A DNA stretch of 56,854 nt from Micrococcus lylae NBRC 15355 (GCF_001570885.1 NZ_BCSN01000013.1:1-56854); one strand, 5' to 3'; positions 1 through 8,135 are shown, counted from the first letter of the stretch. Translations and numbers: made by a program. The notes: a model not told the origin generated them from the sequence alone.

Positions 1-159
1 CTCGTGGCGCTGGCACTGCTGGCCCAGTTCGCCCCGGAGCACTTGGACGCCGAGCGCCTGCCGGACGTGCTGCGCCGGGTGGCCCCGCCGGTCCTCGGCC
101 GGGGCGAGCCCGTGGGCGCTGTGCAGCTGGCCACGCCGGTCCTGGACCTGCTCGACTGA
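1..159 (+). CDS. C-terminal end of an unidentified protein (5' truncated)
   Basis: Frame 1 is open from the window edge to a TGA at 157-159 and encodes 52 residues ending in ATPVLDLLD. Codon use (G/C third positions) is that of a real gene. The fragment is too short for me to assign a family. It runs in the same direction as the SCP-like gene 82 bases downstream. The start lies outside the window. Confidence 0.6.
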   Translation, partial: LVALALLAQFAPEHLDAERLPDVLRRVAPPVLGRGEPVGAVQLATPVLDLLD

Positions 160-241
160 GGCGGGCGGCCGGCGTCGGCAATCCCGTCCCGACGACGGCC
201 TCTCGCCTTCCCCTGCCCGTCCGACTCGTCAGGAGCCCGCC

Positions 242-643
242 ATGAGCACCGGCTCGGTCCCCCGCCGCCGCATCCCCGTCCCCGAGGGGCATGCCGCCCT
301 GCTCACCTGGGCGCGCACCGCCGCCGAGGATCCGGAGGCGGCCGCAGCCCTGCCGCGCTCCACCCGTGCCATGGCCGTGCGCTTCTCCCTCGAGGAGTTG
401 GCCACCCGCGTGCCGGGCAACTCGGTGGAGGTGCGCGTGCCGCCCTTCGGGGTCTGCCAGTGCGTCCCCGGCCCCCGGCACACCCGCGGCACCCCACCGA
501 ATGTGCTGGAGACGGACGCCTCCACCTGGCTCGCCCTGGCCACCGGGCTGACGGACTGGGAGCAGGCGCGGGCCGCCGGGAAGGTGTCCGTCTCCGGCGT
601 GCGGGCGGACGTCTCGGCCCACCTGCCGCTGGTACGGCCGTGA
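242..643 (+). CDS. sterol carrier family protein (bacterial SCP-like domain)
   Basis: A 133-residue protein whose length and sequence (FSLEELATRVPGNSVEVRVPP, then a TDASTWLALATG segment) resemble the small bacterial SCP-2-like domain proteins often encoded just upstream of purF in actinobacteria. SCP folds bind hydrophobic ligands, but the ligand of this family is unknown. The ATG at 242 is supported by an AGGAG six bases upstream. The position near purF supports the assignment. It is probably cytoplasmic, as there is no signal peptide or membrane segment. Confidence 0.72.
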   Translation: MSTGSVPRRRIPVPEGHAALLTWARTAAEDPEAAAALPRSTRAMAVRFSLEELATRVPGNSVEVRVPPFGVCQCVPGPRHTRGTPPNVLETDASTWLALATGLTDWEQARAAGKVSVSGVRADVSAHLPLVRP

Positions 644-722
644 GCCGGAGCCTGCGTCTGCCCTCCGCTCCAGCGAACACTCGACCCCGTCCAGCCGAGA
701 CGCAATCGTGACCCGCAGGCCG

Positions 723-752
723 TTGACCGCCTCCGCGGCGACACCTGATCAT
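723..752 (+). promoter_or_regulatory. possible promoter for the lipoprotein gene
   Basis: TTGACC at 723-728 and GATCAT at 747-752, 18 bases apart, resemble a sigma-70-type -35/-10 pair. They lie about 100 bases before the lipoprotein start at 854. Confidence 0.3.
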
Positions 753-853
753 TCACCTATGGGTCTCACGTACCCGTCAGGCTGGGGGGGCCTGCGAGCA
801 CCAGCACCCCCGCTGGCGCGTCCTCGTAGGACGCCTCCGCAGAAAGCGCACCC

Positions 854-1747
854 ATGAAGCGAGTGAGTTCCGCCGTCGCCGCCGGGTCCACGGCTGTCGT
901 CCTGGCGGTCACTCTGTCGGGGTGCGGCGTGGGCACCGGTCAACCCGACCCGACCGCGACAGCACGACTCGACCGGGACAGCGGCCAGATCATCCTGCCG
1001 CTCGACGAGTACCTGAGCAGCGAGTCCACGGAAACCACCATGACACGTGCCCGTCTGGCGATCCTGCGGTCCTGCCTCGAGCCCAAGGGCCACAACGGCG
1101 TGAAGCCACCTTCCAGAGACGACCGCACAGAACTGGAGGACAGGCGCTACGGGCTGTGGCTTCCGGAGCGGGCCCGCACCCACGGCTTCGGTCTGCCCGG
1201 CACGCCGTCCCCCGCCGTGGAGATGCCGACCCCGCCCGGAGGCTGGAGCGATGAAGACGATCCGGCATTCAACGCCGCCTACGACGAGTGCGTCCCCGAG
1301 GTCATGGACCAGATGGAGGCCGTCTCCTCTCCGATGACGACAATGGGCAGCAGCTCGGCGGTTCCGCTCATGCTCCAGGCTTCTGTCAAGGCGAAGGAGT
1401 CCCCGGAGTGGGCAACGGCCCGAGACGACTGGTCGCGTTGCCTCACCGACGCGGGCCTCACCCCGGTCGGCGAGGACGACGGTTGGACCAGCCGGGAGGC
1501 CCTGGCCCTTCCTGCGCCGGAGTCCCCCAAGGGACGCACCGACACCGCCAAGCGCGAGGAGATCCGCATCGCCGTCATCGAGGCCGAATGCAATGAACAG
1601 ACCAACCTCACCCAACGTCTCGGCGACATCGAGGCCGGCTACCAGGCTGCGCTGATCAAGGGCAATGAGGCCGCCCTCGCAGAGGAGAAACGCATCACCG
1701 CGGAACGCCTCGACGCTGCCCGGGCCTACCTCGCAGAGCATCAGTGA
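854..1747 (+). CDS. predicted lipoprotein of unknown function
   Basis: A 297-residue protein with a lipoprotein signal: positive MKR start, hydrophobic stretch and lipobox LSGC, giving a lipidated Cys at about residue 24. The mature part is charged and mostly helical, with several Cys residues (SCLEPKG, YDECVPE, SRCLTDAG, EAECNEQ) that could form disulfides outside the membrane. I do not recognise a named domain. Its stop codon overlaps the remnant of an ABC permease, so it may once have belonged to a peptide- or drug-export ABC cluster of which only this gene is intact. No strong ribosome binding site is visible before 854. Confidence 0.75.
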   Translation: MKRVSSAVAAGSTAVVLAVTLSGCGVGTGQPDPTATARLDRDSGQIILPLDEYLSSESTETTMTRARLAILRSCLEPKGHNGVKPPSRDDRTELEDRRYGLWLPERARTHGFGLPGTPSPAVEMPTPPGGWSDEDDPAFNAAYDECVPEVMDQMEAVSSPMTTMGSSSAVPLMLQASVKAKESPEWATARDDWSRCLTDAGLTPVGEDDGWTSREALALPAPESPKGRTDTAKREEIRIAVIEAECNEQTNLTQRLGDIEAGYQAALIKGNEAALAEEKRITAERLDAARAYLAEHQ

Positions 1748-1872
1748 ACGCAGCGTCCGCGGGCCACGCCCGCGGACGCTGGCGCTGGGGGGTGGCCGCG
1801 GGCATCGTCAGCGCCCTGTACCCGGCGTGGGTGGCCAGCCGTCAGCGCCCGGCCGACGCCCTGCGCAGCTGA
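1744..1872 (+). pseudogene. remnant: C-terminal end of an FtsX/MacB-type ABC transporter permease
   Basis: From 1744 a 42-codon frame ends in VAAGIVSALYPAWVASRQRP followed by ADALRS and a TGA. This matches the typical C-terminus of MacB/FtsX-family permeases (last membrane helix, a PA-x-x-A-S turn, then RP-x-x-ALR). Everything upstream (membrane helices, large extracytoplasmic domain) is missing, and the lipoprotein frame runs directly into it. The likely reading is a deletion that removed an ABC transporter and left the last 30 or so codons. The GTG at 1744 is unlikely to be a real start. Confidence 0.6.
1753..1779 (+). terminator. hairpin, possible terminator after the lipoprotein gene
   Basis: A perfect 12-bp stem (1753-1764 with 1768-1779, 3-base loop) lies 5 bases after the lipoprotein stop. 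There is no T-run, which is usual for high-GC actinobacterial hairpins. Confidence 0.55.
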
Positions 1873-1942
1873 GCCCCACCGCCCCTCCTCCCGGTCCCGA
1901 CGGCGGCCGCTCACGTCGGCCTGGCGGCCGCCCGATCCTCGT

Positions 1943-1948
1943 TAGACT
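1943..1948 (+). promoter_or_regulatory. -10 box of a probably leaderless promoter
   Basis: TAGACT ends 7 bases before the ATG at 1956. There is no ribosome binding site in between, so the mRNA probably starts at or next to the start codon. Confidence 0.55.
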
Positions 1949-1955
1949 TGCCTGC

Positions 1956-2429
1956 ATGACCTCCACTGACGGCCACACCCCCGCCCGGTCGACCTATGCC
2001 ATGCGGCGCGCCCCGCGCCTGGGCGTCTTCCTGGCCCTCGGTGTGCTGGTGGGTGCGATCGTCGGCGGCGTGGTGGCTGCCGTCGTGCACAGCGGGGACA
2101 CCCCGCCGACCGACCCGTTCACCGGGGTGCCGCTGGAGTTCGGCTCCACCATGGGCATCGGCGTGATCGTGTTCGGTCTGGTCGGAGCACTGCTCGCATC
2201 CCTCGTCTGGCTCCTGATGGACCGCCGTTCCCGCAAGACGACCGCCACGTACGTGCTCGAGTCCACCGACGACCCCGCTGCCGCCGACGTGCGCCTGCAC
2301 CGCGGAGAGGTCCAGGAGTACAACGAGCGGTGGGGCATCTCCTCCGCCACCGCCGACACCGAGTCCACCGCCCCCGAGGACGGCCTGCAGGCCGCGGCCC
2401 CGGACACCCGAAAGGACACCGTGCAGTGA
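1956..2429 (+). CDS. small two-helix membrane protein upstream of purF
   Basis: A 157-residue protein with two clear membrane segments: LGVFLALGVLVGAIVGGVVA near residues 22-44 and IGVIVFGLVGALLASLVWLL near residues 68-88. They are separated by a short loop and followed by a polar, acidic tail of about 65 residues. No named domain is recognised. The ATG at 1956 is chosen because a -10 box lies immediately upstream and the helices start soon after; longer in-frame extensions lack actinobacterial coding character. Its TGA overlaps the GTG of purF, so the two are translationally coupled. Confidence 0.75.
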   Translation: MTSTDGHTPARSTYAMRRAPRLGVFLALGVLVGAIVGGVVAAVVHSGDTPPTDPFTGVPLEFGSTMGIGVIVFGLVGALLASLVWLLMDRRSRKTTATYVLESTDDPAAADVRLHRGEVQEYNERWGISSATADTESTAPEDGLQAAAPDTRKDTVQ

Positions 2430-4042
2430 GCATGACCTCCCTGCCCATCCCCCGTCCCCGCCGCGGAGACGGCCTGCTGACCGCCGCCCTCGACCCCCAG
2501 GACCAAGGCCCCCAGGACCACTGCGGCGTCTTCGGCGTGTGGGCTCCGGGCGAAGAGGTGGCCAAGCTGGCCTACTACGGCCTGTACGCGTTGCAGCACC
2601 GGGGCCAGGAGTCCGCGGGCATCGCGGTCTCCAACGGCCAGCGCCTGGCCGTCTACAAGGACATCGGCCTGGTCTCCCAGGTGTTCGACGAGTCCACCCT
2701 GAACTCCCTGACCGGCCACATGGCCGTGGGTCACTGCCGCTACTCCACCACCGGCGCCAACAAGTGGGCCAACGCGCAGCCCACCCTCGGCTCCACCGCG
2801 GATGGCGCCACGGTGGCCCTGGCCCACAACGGCAACCTCGTGAACTCCGCCGAGCTCTACCGCCGCGTGCAGCAGATGCCCGAACGCCTGCGCTCCGGCG
2901 AGCTGAAGCAGGGCAACACCACGGACACCGCCCTGGTGACCTCCCTGCTGCACGGCGAGGAGGGCCGCAGCGTCGAGGACACCGCCCTGGACCTGCTGCC
3001 CACCATCCGCGGCGCCTTCTGCTTCGTGTTCATGGACGAGCACACCCTCTACGCCGCCCGCGATCCGCAGGGGGTGCGCCCGCTCGTGCTCGGCCGTCTG
3101 CAGCGCGGCTGGGTGGTCGCCTCCGAGCAGTCCGCACTGGCGACCGTGGGCGCCTCCTTCATCCGCGAGGTCGAGCCCGGCGAGTTCATCGCCATCGACG
3201 AGGACGGCGTCCGCTCCCGCCGCTTCGCCGAGGCCCGGCCGGCCGGCTGCGTGTTCGAATACGTCTACCTCGCCCGCCCGGACGCCGCCATCAACGGCCG
3301 GTCCGTCTACGAGTCCCGTGTGGAGATGGGCCGCCAGCTCGCCAAGGAGCAGCCGGTGGAGGCGGACATCGTCATCCCCGTCCCCGAGTCCGGCACGCCC
3401 GCGGCCGTCGGCTACGCCGAAGGCTCCGGCATCCCCTTCGGCCAGGGCTTCGTGAAGAACGCCTACGTGGGCCGCACCTTCATCCAGCCCTCGGACACCC
3501 TCCGCCAGCTGGGCCTGCGCCTGAAGCTCAACGTGCAGCAGCACGTGGTGGCCGGCAAGCGCGTGGTCGTGGTGGACGACTCGATCGTCCGCGGCAACAC
3601 CCAGCGCGCCATCGTCCGCATGCTCAAGGAGGCCGGCGCCGCCGAGGTGCATGTGAAGATCTCCTCCCCGCCCGTGAAGTGGCCGTGCTTCTACGGCATC
3701 GACTTCGCCACCCGCGCCGAGCTCATCGCCAACGGTGCCGTGGAGGAGGAGATCGCCGCCTCCATCGGTGCGGACTCGCTGGCCTACATCAGCGAGGACG
3801 GCATGATCGCCGCCACCGGGCAGCAGCGTGAGCGACTCTGCACCGCGTGCTTCACCGGGCAGTACCCCATCGAGCTTCCGGACGAGTCCGAGCGCGGCAA
3901 GTCCCTGTTGGAGGGCGGGAGCACGACCCCGGCGAGCGAGCCGACCGACGCGAGTGCCGTCGTCGGGAAGACCGGGTGCGAGCCCGGGCCGGACGCCGAG
4001 ATGGAAGCCATGACCACCGAGACGGACAGGACCGCGCTGTGA
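2426..4042 (+). CDS. purF: amidophosphoribosyltransferase
   Basis: Catalyses the first committed step of purine synthesis: PRPP plus glutamine to phosphoribosylamine. The 538-residue protein has a propeptide ending before CGVFGVW, whose Cys33 would be the N-terminal nucleophile after processing. It has an Ntn-type glutaminase domain (LQHRGQESAGI, GHCRYSTTG, NGN) and a phosphoribosyltransferase domain with the PRPP loop VVVVDDSIVRGNT. Cysteines in GCVFEY, PCFYGI and LCTAC fit the Fe-S ligands of the Bacillus-type enzyme. The GTG at 2426 is preferred over ATG 2432 because AAAGGA at 2411-2416 lies 9 bases upstream. It overlaps the upstream stop, and its own stop overlaps purM. Confidence 0.97.
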   Translation: MSMTSLPIPRPRRGDGLLTAALDPQDQGPQDHCGVFGVWAPGEEVAKLAYYGLYALQHRGQESAGIAVSNGQRLAVYKDIGLVSQVFDESTLNSLTGHMAVGHCRYSTTGANKWANAQPTLGSTADGATVALAHNGNLVNSAELYRRVQQMPERLRSGELKQGNTTDTALVTSLLHGEEGRSVEDTALDLLPTIRGAFCFVFMDEHTLYAARDPQGVRPLVLGRLQRGWVVASEQSALATVGASFIREVEPGEFIAIDEDGVRSRRFAEARPAGCVFEYVYLARPDAAINGRSVYESRVEMGRQLAKEQPVEADIVIPVPESGTPAAVGYAEGSGIPFGQGFVKNAYVGRTFIQPSDTLRQLGLRLKLNVQQHVVAGKRVVVVDDSIVRGNTQRAIVRMLKEAGAAEVHVKISSPPVKWPCFYGIDFATRAELIANGAVEEEIAASIGADSLAYISEDGMIAATGQQRERLCTACFTGQYPIELPDESERGKSLLEGGSTTPASEPTDASAVVGKTGCEPGPDAEMEAMTTETDRTAL

Positions 4043-5196
4043 CCGAGCAGAACACCCCGCACACCGACGCCCCCATCACCTACGCCACCGCCGGCGTGGA
4101 CGTGGAGGCCGGGGACCGCGCCGTGGAGCTGATGAAGGACGCCGTGAAGGCCACCCACACCCCCGAGGTCCTCGGCGGCATCGGCGGGTTCGCCGGCATG
4201 TGGGACGCTTCCGCGCTGCTGCAGTACCGCAAGCCGCTGCTGACCACCTCCACGGACGGCGTGGGCACCAAGGTGGCGATCGCGCAGACCCTGGACAAGC
4301 ACGACACCATCGGCCAGGACCTGGTCGGCATGGTCGTGGACGACATCGTGGTGGTCGGCGCCAAGCCCCTGTTCATGACCGACTACATCGCCTGCGGCAA
4401 GGTGGTCCCGGAGCGCATCGCGGACATCGTGCGCGGTGTGGCCGAGGGCTGCCGCATGGCCGGCACCGCCCTGATCGGCGGAGAGACCGCCGAGCACCCG
4501 GGCCTGCTGGGCGTGGACGAGTACGACGTGGCCGGGGCGGCGACGGGGGTGGTCGAGGCGGACATGGTCCTCGGCGCCGAACGCGTGCGGCCCGGGGACG
4601 TGGTGATCGGCATGTCCTCCTCCGGCATCCACTCCAACGGCTACTCCCTGGTCCGCCGCGTGGTGAACGCCGCCGGCTGGAACCTGGACCGCCACGTGGA
4701 CGAGCTCGGCCGCACCCTCGGCGAGGAGCTGCTCGAGCCCACCCGCATCTACACCGGCGCCTGCCTGGAGCTGGTGGAGTCCCTGAACGGGAAGGCCGGC
4801 GGCGAGGACCTGCCGGTCCGCGGCTTCTCCCACGTGACCGGCGGCGGCCTGGCCGCGAACCTGGCCCGTGTGCTGCCGCAGGGCCTGATGGCCACCGTGG
4901 ACCGCGACACCTGGTCCCTGCCCGCGATCTTCCGGCTGGTCGGGGACCTGGGCCGCGTGCCGCAGGCCGACCTGGAGCGCACCCTGAACCTCGGCGTCGG
5001 CATGGTGGCCGTGGTGGCCCCGGAGGCCGCGGAGACGGCGATCACCCAGCTCTCCGGTGCCGGCATGGACGCCTGGGCCATGGGCAGCGTCGGCGAGGTC
5101 ACCGACGCCGCCGCCGGCGCCGGCGAGGACTTCGTCCAGGGCGCCAAGGGCGTGGACGGCGGGGCGGTGCTGCTGACCGGCGACTACGCCGACTGA
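4039..5196 (+). CDS. purM: phosphoribosylformylglycinamidine cyclo-ligase (AIR synthetase)
   Basis: Makes aminoimidazole ribonucleotide from FGAM with ATP in purine synthesis. The 385-residue protein shows the PurM motifs TTSTDGVGTK, DDIVVVGAKPLFMTDYIA, ALIGGETAEHPG and GMSSSGIHSNGYSLVR, and the C-terminal FSHVTGGGLAANLARVLP. The length matches the family. It starts with a GTG whose last two bases lie in the purF TGA, so the pair is translationally coupled. No classic terminator follows; the next 250 bases are repeats. Confidence 0.97.
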   Translation: MTEQNTPHTDAPITYATAGVDVEAGDRAVELMKDAVKATHTPEVLGGIGGFAGMWDASALLQYRKPLLTTSTDGVGTKVAIAQTLDKHDTIGQDLVGMVVDDIVVVGAKPLFMTDYIACGKVVPERIADIVRGVAEGCRMAGTALIGGETAEHPGLLGVDEYDVAGAATGVVEADMVLGAERVRPGDVVIGMSSSGIHSNGYSLVRRVVNAAGWNLDRHVDELGRTLGEELLEPTRIYTGACLELVESLNGKAGGEDLPVRGFSHVTGGGLAANLARVLPQGLMATVDRDTWSLPAIFRLVGDLGRVPQADLERTLNLGVGMVAVVAPEAAETAITQLSGAGMDAWAMGSVGEVTDAAAGAGEDFVQGAKGVDGGAVLLTGDYAD

Positions 5197-5304
5197 GTCC
5201 CCGGATCACTTTCGTTCGGGAAACCGTCGAGTCCCGGGGCACTTTCGTTCGGGAAACCGTCGAGTCCCGGGACGCTTTCGTTCGGGAAACGGTCGGGTCC
5301 CGGG
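5194..5304. repeat. 33-bp tandem repeat, left cluster (3 full units)
   Basis: The 15-mer TTTCGTTCGGGAAAC occurs exactly at 5210-5224, 5243-5257 and 5276-5290, a period of 33. Each copy is followed by a CGTCGAGTCCCGGG-type segment, and a partial unit starts at 5194. The same unit occurs inverted at 6621-6677 and, diverged, at 10497-10544. Confidence 0.9.
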
Positions 5305-5344
5305 ACTCGTCGTGTCTGCGGCCGGAGCTGGGCCCGGCCGCGGG

Positions 5345-5403
5345 CCCGGGCACGTGGGGCCCGGGCGCATGGACCCGGGCACGTGGGGCCCGGGCACGTG
5401 GGG
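5345..5403. repeat. three copies of a 15-mer with a CACGTG palindrome
   Basis: CCCGGGCACGTGGGG is repeated exactly at 5345-5359, 5374-5388 and 5389-5403. The block is self-complementary enough to form several alternative hairpins. It lies between the convergent purM and DUF559 gene ends and may act as a terminator. Confidence 0.75.
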
Positions 5404-5449
5404 CGGCCCCAGGCCGCCGACAGGCCGCCGTCCGCCCCCTGGAGGAGCC

Positions 5450-6457
5450 TCACTCCACGGCGAACTCACGCCCGCGCAAGCCGTCCCGATGCGCCCTGAT
5501 CTCGGCGACGACCCGCTGGTAGTCGTCCCGGCCGTCGTCGAGACCCGCCCAGATCTGAGCCCAGCCCGCACGGGCCCACCCCTCATTGCGCCACTGGTCC
5601 CGCTGCCGCTGGGCGGGGTCATCATGGTGGCCGCCGTCGTAGTGCAGCACCAGCCGCCAGCGCCGGTATCCCATGTCCGCGTCCGGGCTGACAGGCAGGC
5701 GCGGATCCAGGACCAGCTGCAACTCCGGCTCCGGCAGACCTGCGTGGACGATCGCCAGCCGCATCTGCGTCTCCGGCGGCGAATCCGCACCGACGCGGAT
5801 CAGCTCCAGTGCCTCACGCGCCGCCCGCACACCCTTGAACCGTCCCGCCCGACGAAGGGCGTCCCGCAGCCGCGCCACCGTGGTCCGCGGCTCCGTCCTC
5901 CCCCCGGGCGACCACGGCCGCCTCACCGCCGCGTCCCCTGCCACCACCAGAGGATCGACCATCCCGGTCGGCAACAGCGACGCCAAGTCCGCCCACGTCC
6001 GCTCCAGGGACGTCACGGGGACGCCGTGGACCAGCACGACGTCCTCGGGCGGCACCGTGCGTGCGTGGGAGACGACCCCGCGCCGCACCGCCGCACCCTT
6101 CCGATGGGGTCGGGACACGTGGAGCCGCCCGTCGTCCCGCAACCACGGCGGCACCGGCAGCCCGTGGAGTCGGAGTGCGCTCAGGTGCGAGGCCACCGCC
6201 CGCGCCCGCTTCACGACGACGGCCGCCTCCTCCGGCGGGTAGGGCACCGGCGGCTCTGGGTAGCCCAGGGCGGACCATGCGGTGACGGGATCATGACGGC
6301 TCCGGTGGGCGCCGTGGGTGACGCTGCGCAGGTCTGATCGGCGCAGGCGCTGGTCGGAGAGGCCGTGGTCGCGCAGGTCCTGGGGAGTCAGAATGCGCCC
6401 CTGCAGCAGCGGCGGCAGCGGAGCGGGGTTCGGTCCGGGGCGGAGCAGCGAGTCCAT
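5450..6457 (-). CDS. DUF559-type protein with a PD-(D/E)XK-like nuclease domain
   Basis: A 335-residue protein of a type common in actinobacteria: an N-terminal region with a helix-turn-helix/AbiEi-like flavour (LTPQDLRDHGLSDQRLRRSD), a middle region (VTSLERTWADLAS), and a C-terminal VSR/DUF559-like domain with SPPETQMR, DADMGYRRWRLVLHYDGGHH and a final helix. The Glu of SPPE, the Asp of DADMGY and the YDG could form the PD-(D/E)XK-type active site, but that is inferred and no activity is known. The gene is bracketed by inverted clusters of the 33-bp repeat, which suggests mobility or a role of the repeats in its control. Confidence 0.7.
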   Translation of the reverse strand: MDSLLRPGPNPAPLPPLLQGRILTPQDLRDHGLSDQRLRRSDLRSVTHGAHRSRHDPVTAWSALGYPEPPVPYPPEEAAVVVKRARAVASHLSALRLHGLPVPPWLRDDGRLHVSRPHRKGAAVRRGVVSHARTVPPEDVVLVHGVPVTSLERTWADLASLLPTGMVDPLVVAGDAAVRRPWSPGGRTEPRTTVARLRDALRRAGRFKGVRAAREALELIRVGADSPPETQMRLAIVHAGLPEPELQLVLDPRLPVSPDADMGYRRWRLVLHYDGGHHDDPAQRQRDQWRNEGWARAGWAQIWAGLDDGRDDYQRVVAEIRAHRDGLRGREFAVE

Positions 6458-6620
6458 GCATCGAGCCTGGGGTGTCCGCGGTGTTCACGGGGCGGATCCT
6501 CGTGAATGTGGGGGAAGGGACAGGCTGTGAAGGAGAGGACGGCAGCGGTCGGAGACCTCGGACGGAGAGGGCGGACCGAGGACGCTGAGCGCGAGAAGAG
6601 ACGGGATCGAGAGCCGGCCT

Positions 6621-6677
6621 GACTCGACCGTTTCCCGAACGAAAGCGTCCCGGGACCCGACGGTTTCCCGAACGAAA
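6621..6677. repeat. 33-bp repeat, right cluster (2 units, inverted)
   Basis: GTTTCCCGAACGAAA, the reverse complement of the left core, lies at 6630-6644 and 6663-6677 with the same 33-base period. With the left cluster it encloses the DUF559 gene in inverted orientation. Confidence 0.9.
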
Positions 6678-6688
6678 GCGTCAGGGGG

Positions 6689-7630
6689 TCAGAGGCGTTC
6701 GTCCAGCCACGTCAGCGCCTCGGCCACGGGAGCGCGCCAGCGCCACTGCGCCTTGGGGTCGGCGCGGGTGGGGCCGAGGTTCACCAGCCCCACGGGCAGA
6801 CCGCGGCGCTCGGCCATCAGCACGAACTTGAAGCCGCTCATCACCGCCAGAGAGGAGCCGACCGCCAACACGGAGCCGGCGTCCTCGAGCAGCGCCTCTG
6901 CCGCTTCGCGGCGCTCACGCGGGATGTTCTCGCCGAAGTAGACGACGTCCGGCTTCAACTTGTCCGAGCCGCAGGACAGGCAGCCGACCATGCGGAACCG
7001 CTCCACCCAGTGGTCGTCCAGGGTGACGTCGCCGTCCGGGTTCACGGCGTCAGGGTCGATGGCCACGGCCTCGAGGTAGCCGGGGTTGGCGGCCTCGAGC
7101 CGTGCATCCATGGCGCGGCGGTCCTCCAGGGCGCCGCAGCGCAGGCACACCACGCGCGCCAGGTCTCCGTGCAGCGTGATCAGCCGCTCCGGCGGCAGGC
7201 CGACCTCGGCCCCGGCGGCGGCATGGAGCCCATCCACGTTCTGGGTGACGATCCCGGCGGTGAGCCCGCGGGCAGTCCACTCCCCCAGGATCCGATGCGC
7301 CGGGTTCGGCTTCGCGCCGTCCATCTCGCGCCACCCCACATAGGAACGCGCCCAGTAGCGGTGACGGGCCACAGGATCGCCGGAGAACTCCTGGAAGGTC
7401 ATCGGCCGATGCCGGCGCAGGGAGCCTGCAGGACCGCGGTAGTCCGGGATGCCGGAGTCCGTGGAGACGCCGGCACCGGTGATGATCAGCGGCCGGCGCT
7501 CCCGCAGCAACGCCAGAAGACCCCGGGAGGCTTCCCCAGGGTCTTGCAGCGGTGCGGTCTCATCGACCACGCGGGCGATCGAGCGCAGTGCGGCCCGGTG
7601 CCCGTCGAGTCCGGGATGCGCGGAGGACAT
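6689..7630 (-). CDS. Sir2-family NAD-dependent protein deacylase
   Basis: Removes acyl groups from lysines using NAD+. The 313-residue protein has all sirtuin marks: TGAGVSTDSGIPDYRG at about 51-66 (NAD binding), TQNVDGLH at 129-136, the catalytic His154 in LHGDL, a structural zinc site with Cys162, Cys165, Cys217 and Cys220, then PDVVYFGE and a GSSLAV loop. A roughly 45-residue N-terminal extension precedes the core. Its ATG overlaps the stop of the DUF3073 gene (TGATG), so the two are translated together. The substrate cannot be told from sequence. Confidence 0.93.
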   Translation of the reverse strand: MSSAHPGLDGHRAALRSIARVVDETAPLQDPGEASRGLLALLRERRPLIITGAGVSTDSGIPDYRGPAGSLRRHRPMTFQEFSGDPVARHRYWARSYVGWREMDGAKPNPAHRILGEWTARGLTAGIVTQNVDGLHAAAGAEVGLPPERLITLHGDLARVVCLRCGALEDRRAMDARLEAANPGYLEAVAIDPDAVNPDGDVTLDDHWVERFRMVGCLSCGSDKLKPDVVYFGENIPRERREAAEALLEDAGSVLAVGSSLAVMSGFKFVLMAERRGLPVGLVNLGPTRADPKAQWRWRAPVAEALTWLDERL

Positions 7631-7833
7631 CAGCGAGCGTCGTCGCCGTCCTCGTCATCCTCGTCGTCGTACAGGTCCGCGTACGGATCCTCGTACTCCA
7701 TCTCATCCGTGTCAGCGTGATGACGCTTGCCGGTAAGCTCTCGCTCCAGTGCGGAGAGGTCTGTCCCAGGCGAGAAGTACTTCATCTCTCGCGCCTGCTT
7801 CGTGGCCTTTGCCTTCTGACGGCCGCGCCCCAT
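7630..7833 (-). CDS. DUF3073 family small protein
   Basis: A 67-residue protein beginning MGRGRQKAKATKQAREMKYF, the hallmark of the actinobacterial DUF3073 family, followed by SPGTDLSALERELTG and a strongly acidic tail (DLYDDEDDEDGDD). The function is unknown. The family is often found close to purM, as here. A GGGGGT-type ribosome site precedes the ATG at 7833; longer in-frame starts are GC-rich shadow sequence. It overlaps the sirtuin start by one base. The basic head and acidic tail suggest a nucleic-acid or protein binding role, but that is only inference. Confidence 0.88.
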   Translation of the reverse strand: MGRGRQKAKATKQAREMKYFSPGTDLSALERELTGKRHHADTDEMEYEDPYADLYDDEDDEDGDDAR

Positions 7834-8057
7834 GAGCGTGACCCCCTTCGCATCTCTCTGCCCTCGGGACTGATGGCACAACAGGGGCCCGCCGAGGTTC
7901 TCACTGGTCAAAATGGTTCGTGCGGACCAGGGTACCAGGAACAGCCCTGGCCTGCGGCCTGTCAGCCACGGGCGGACGGGCCGGACCGCCCGCCACGACG
8001 GGATGTCGAACATCGTCCGACCGTCCGCCGCCTCCCGCCGCCTTCCACTCTCCGCGC

Positions 8058-8135
8058 CCGGCTCCGCGCCCCGCCTTCCACGCCCCGGCTCCGCGCCCGG
8101 GCGCCGCCTCCCGCCCTCACGCCCCGGCTCCGCGC
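8058..8135. repeat. irregular repeat of CCGGCTCCGCGC
   Basis: The 12-mer is exact at 8058-8069, 8085-8096 and 8124-8135, with spacings of 27 and 39. Surrounding bases are also partly conserved. Confidence 0.7.

Noticed and set aside
1665-1955. Longer start of the small membrane protein at 1665
   Set aside because: It overlaps the lipoprotein gene and the permease remnant in another frame; the -10 box at 1943 fixes the start at 1956.
2300-2430. Purine riboswitch before purF
   Set aside because: purF overlaps the upstream gene, so there is no leader; no conserved riboswitch core is seen.
5194-5304. Possible short CRISPR array
   Set aside because: The 33-base period is continuous with no unique spacers, units diverge along their whole length, and no cas genes are near.
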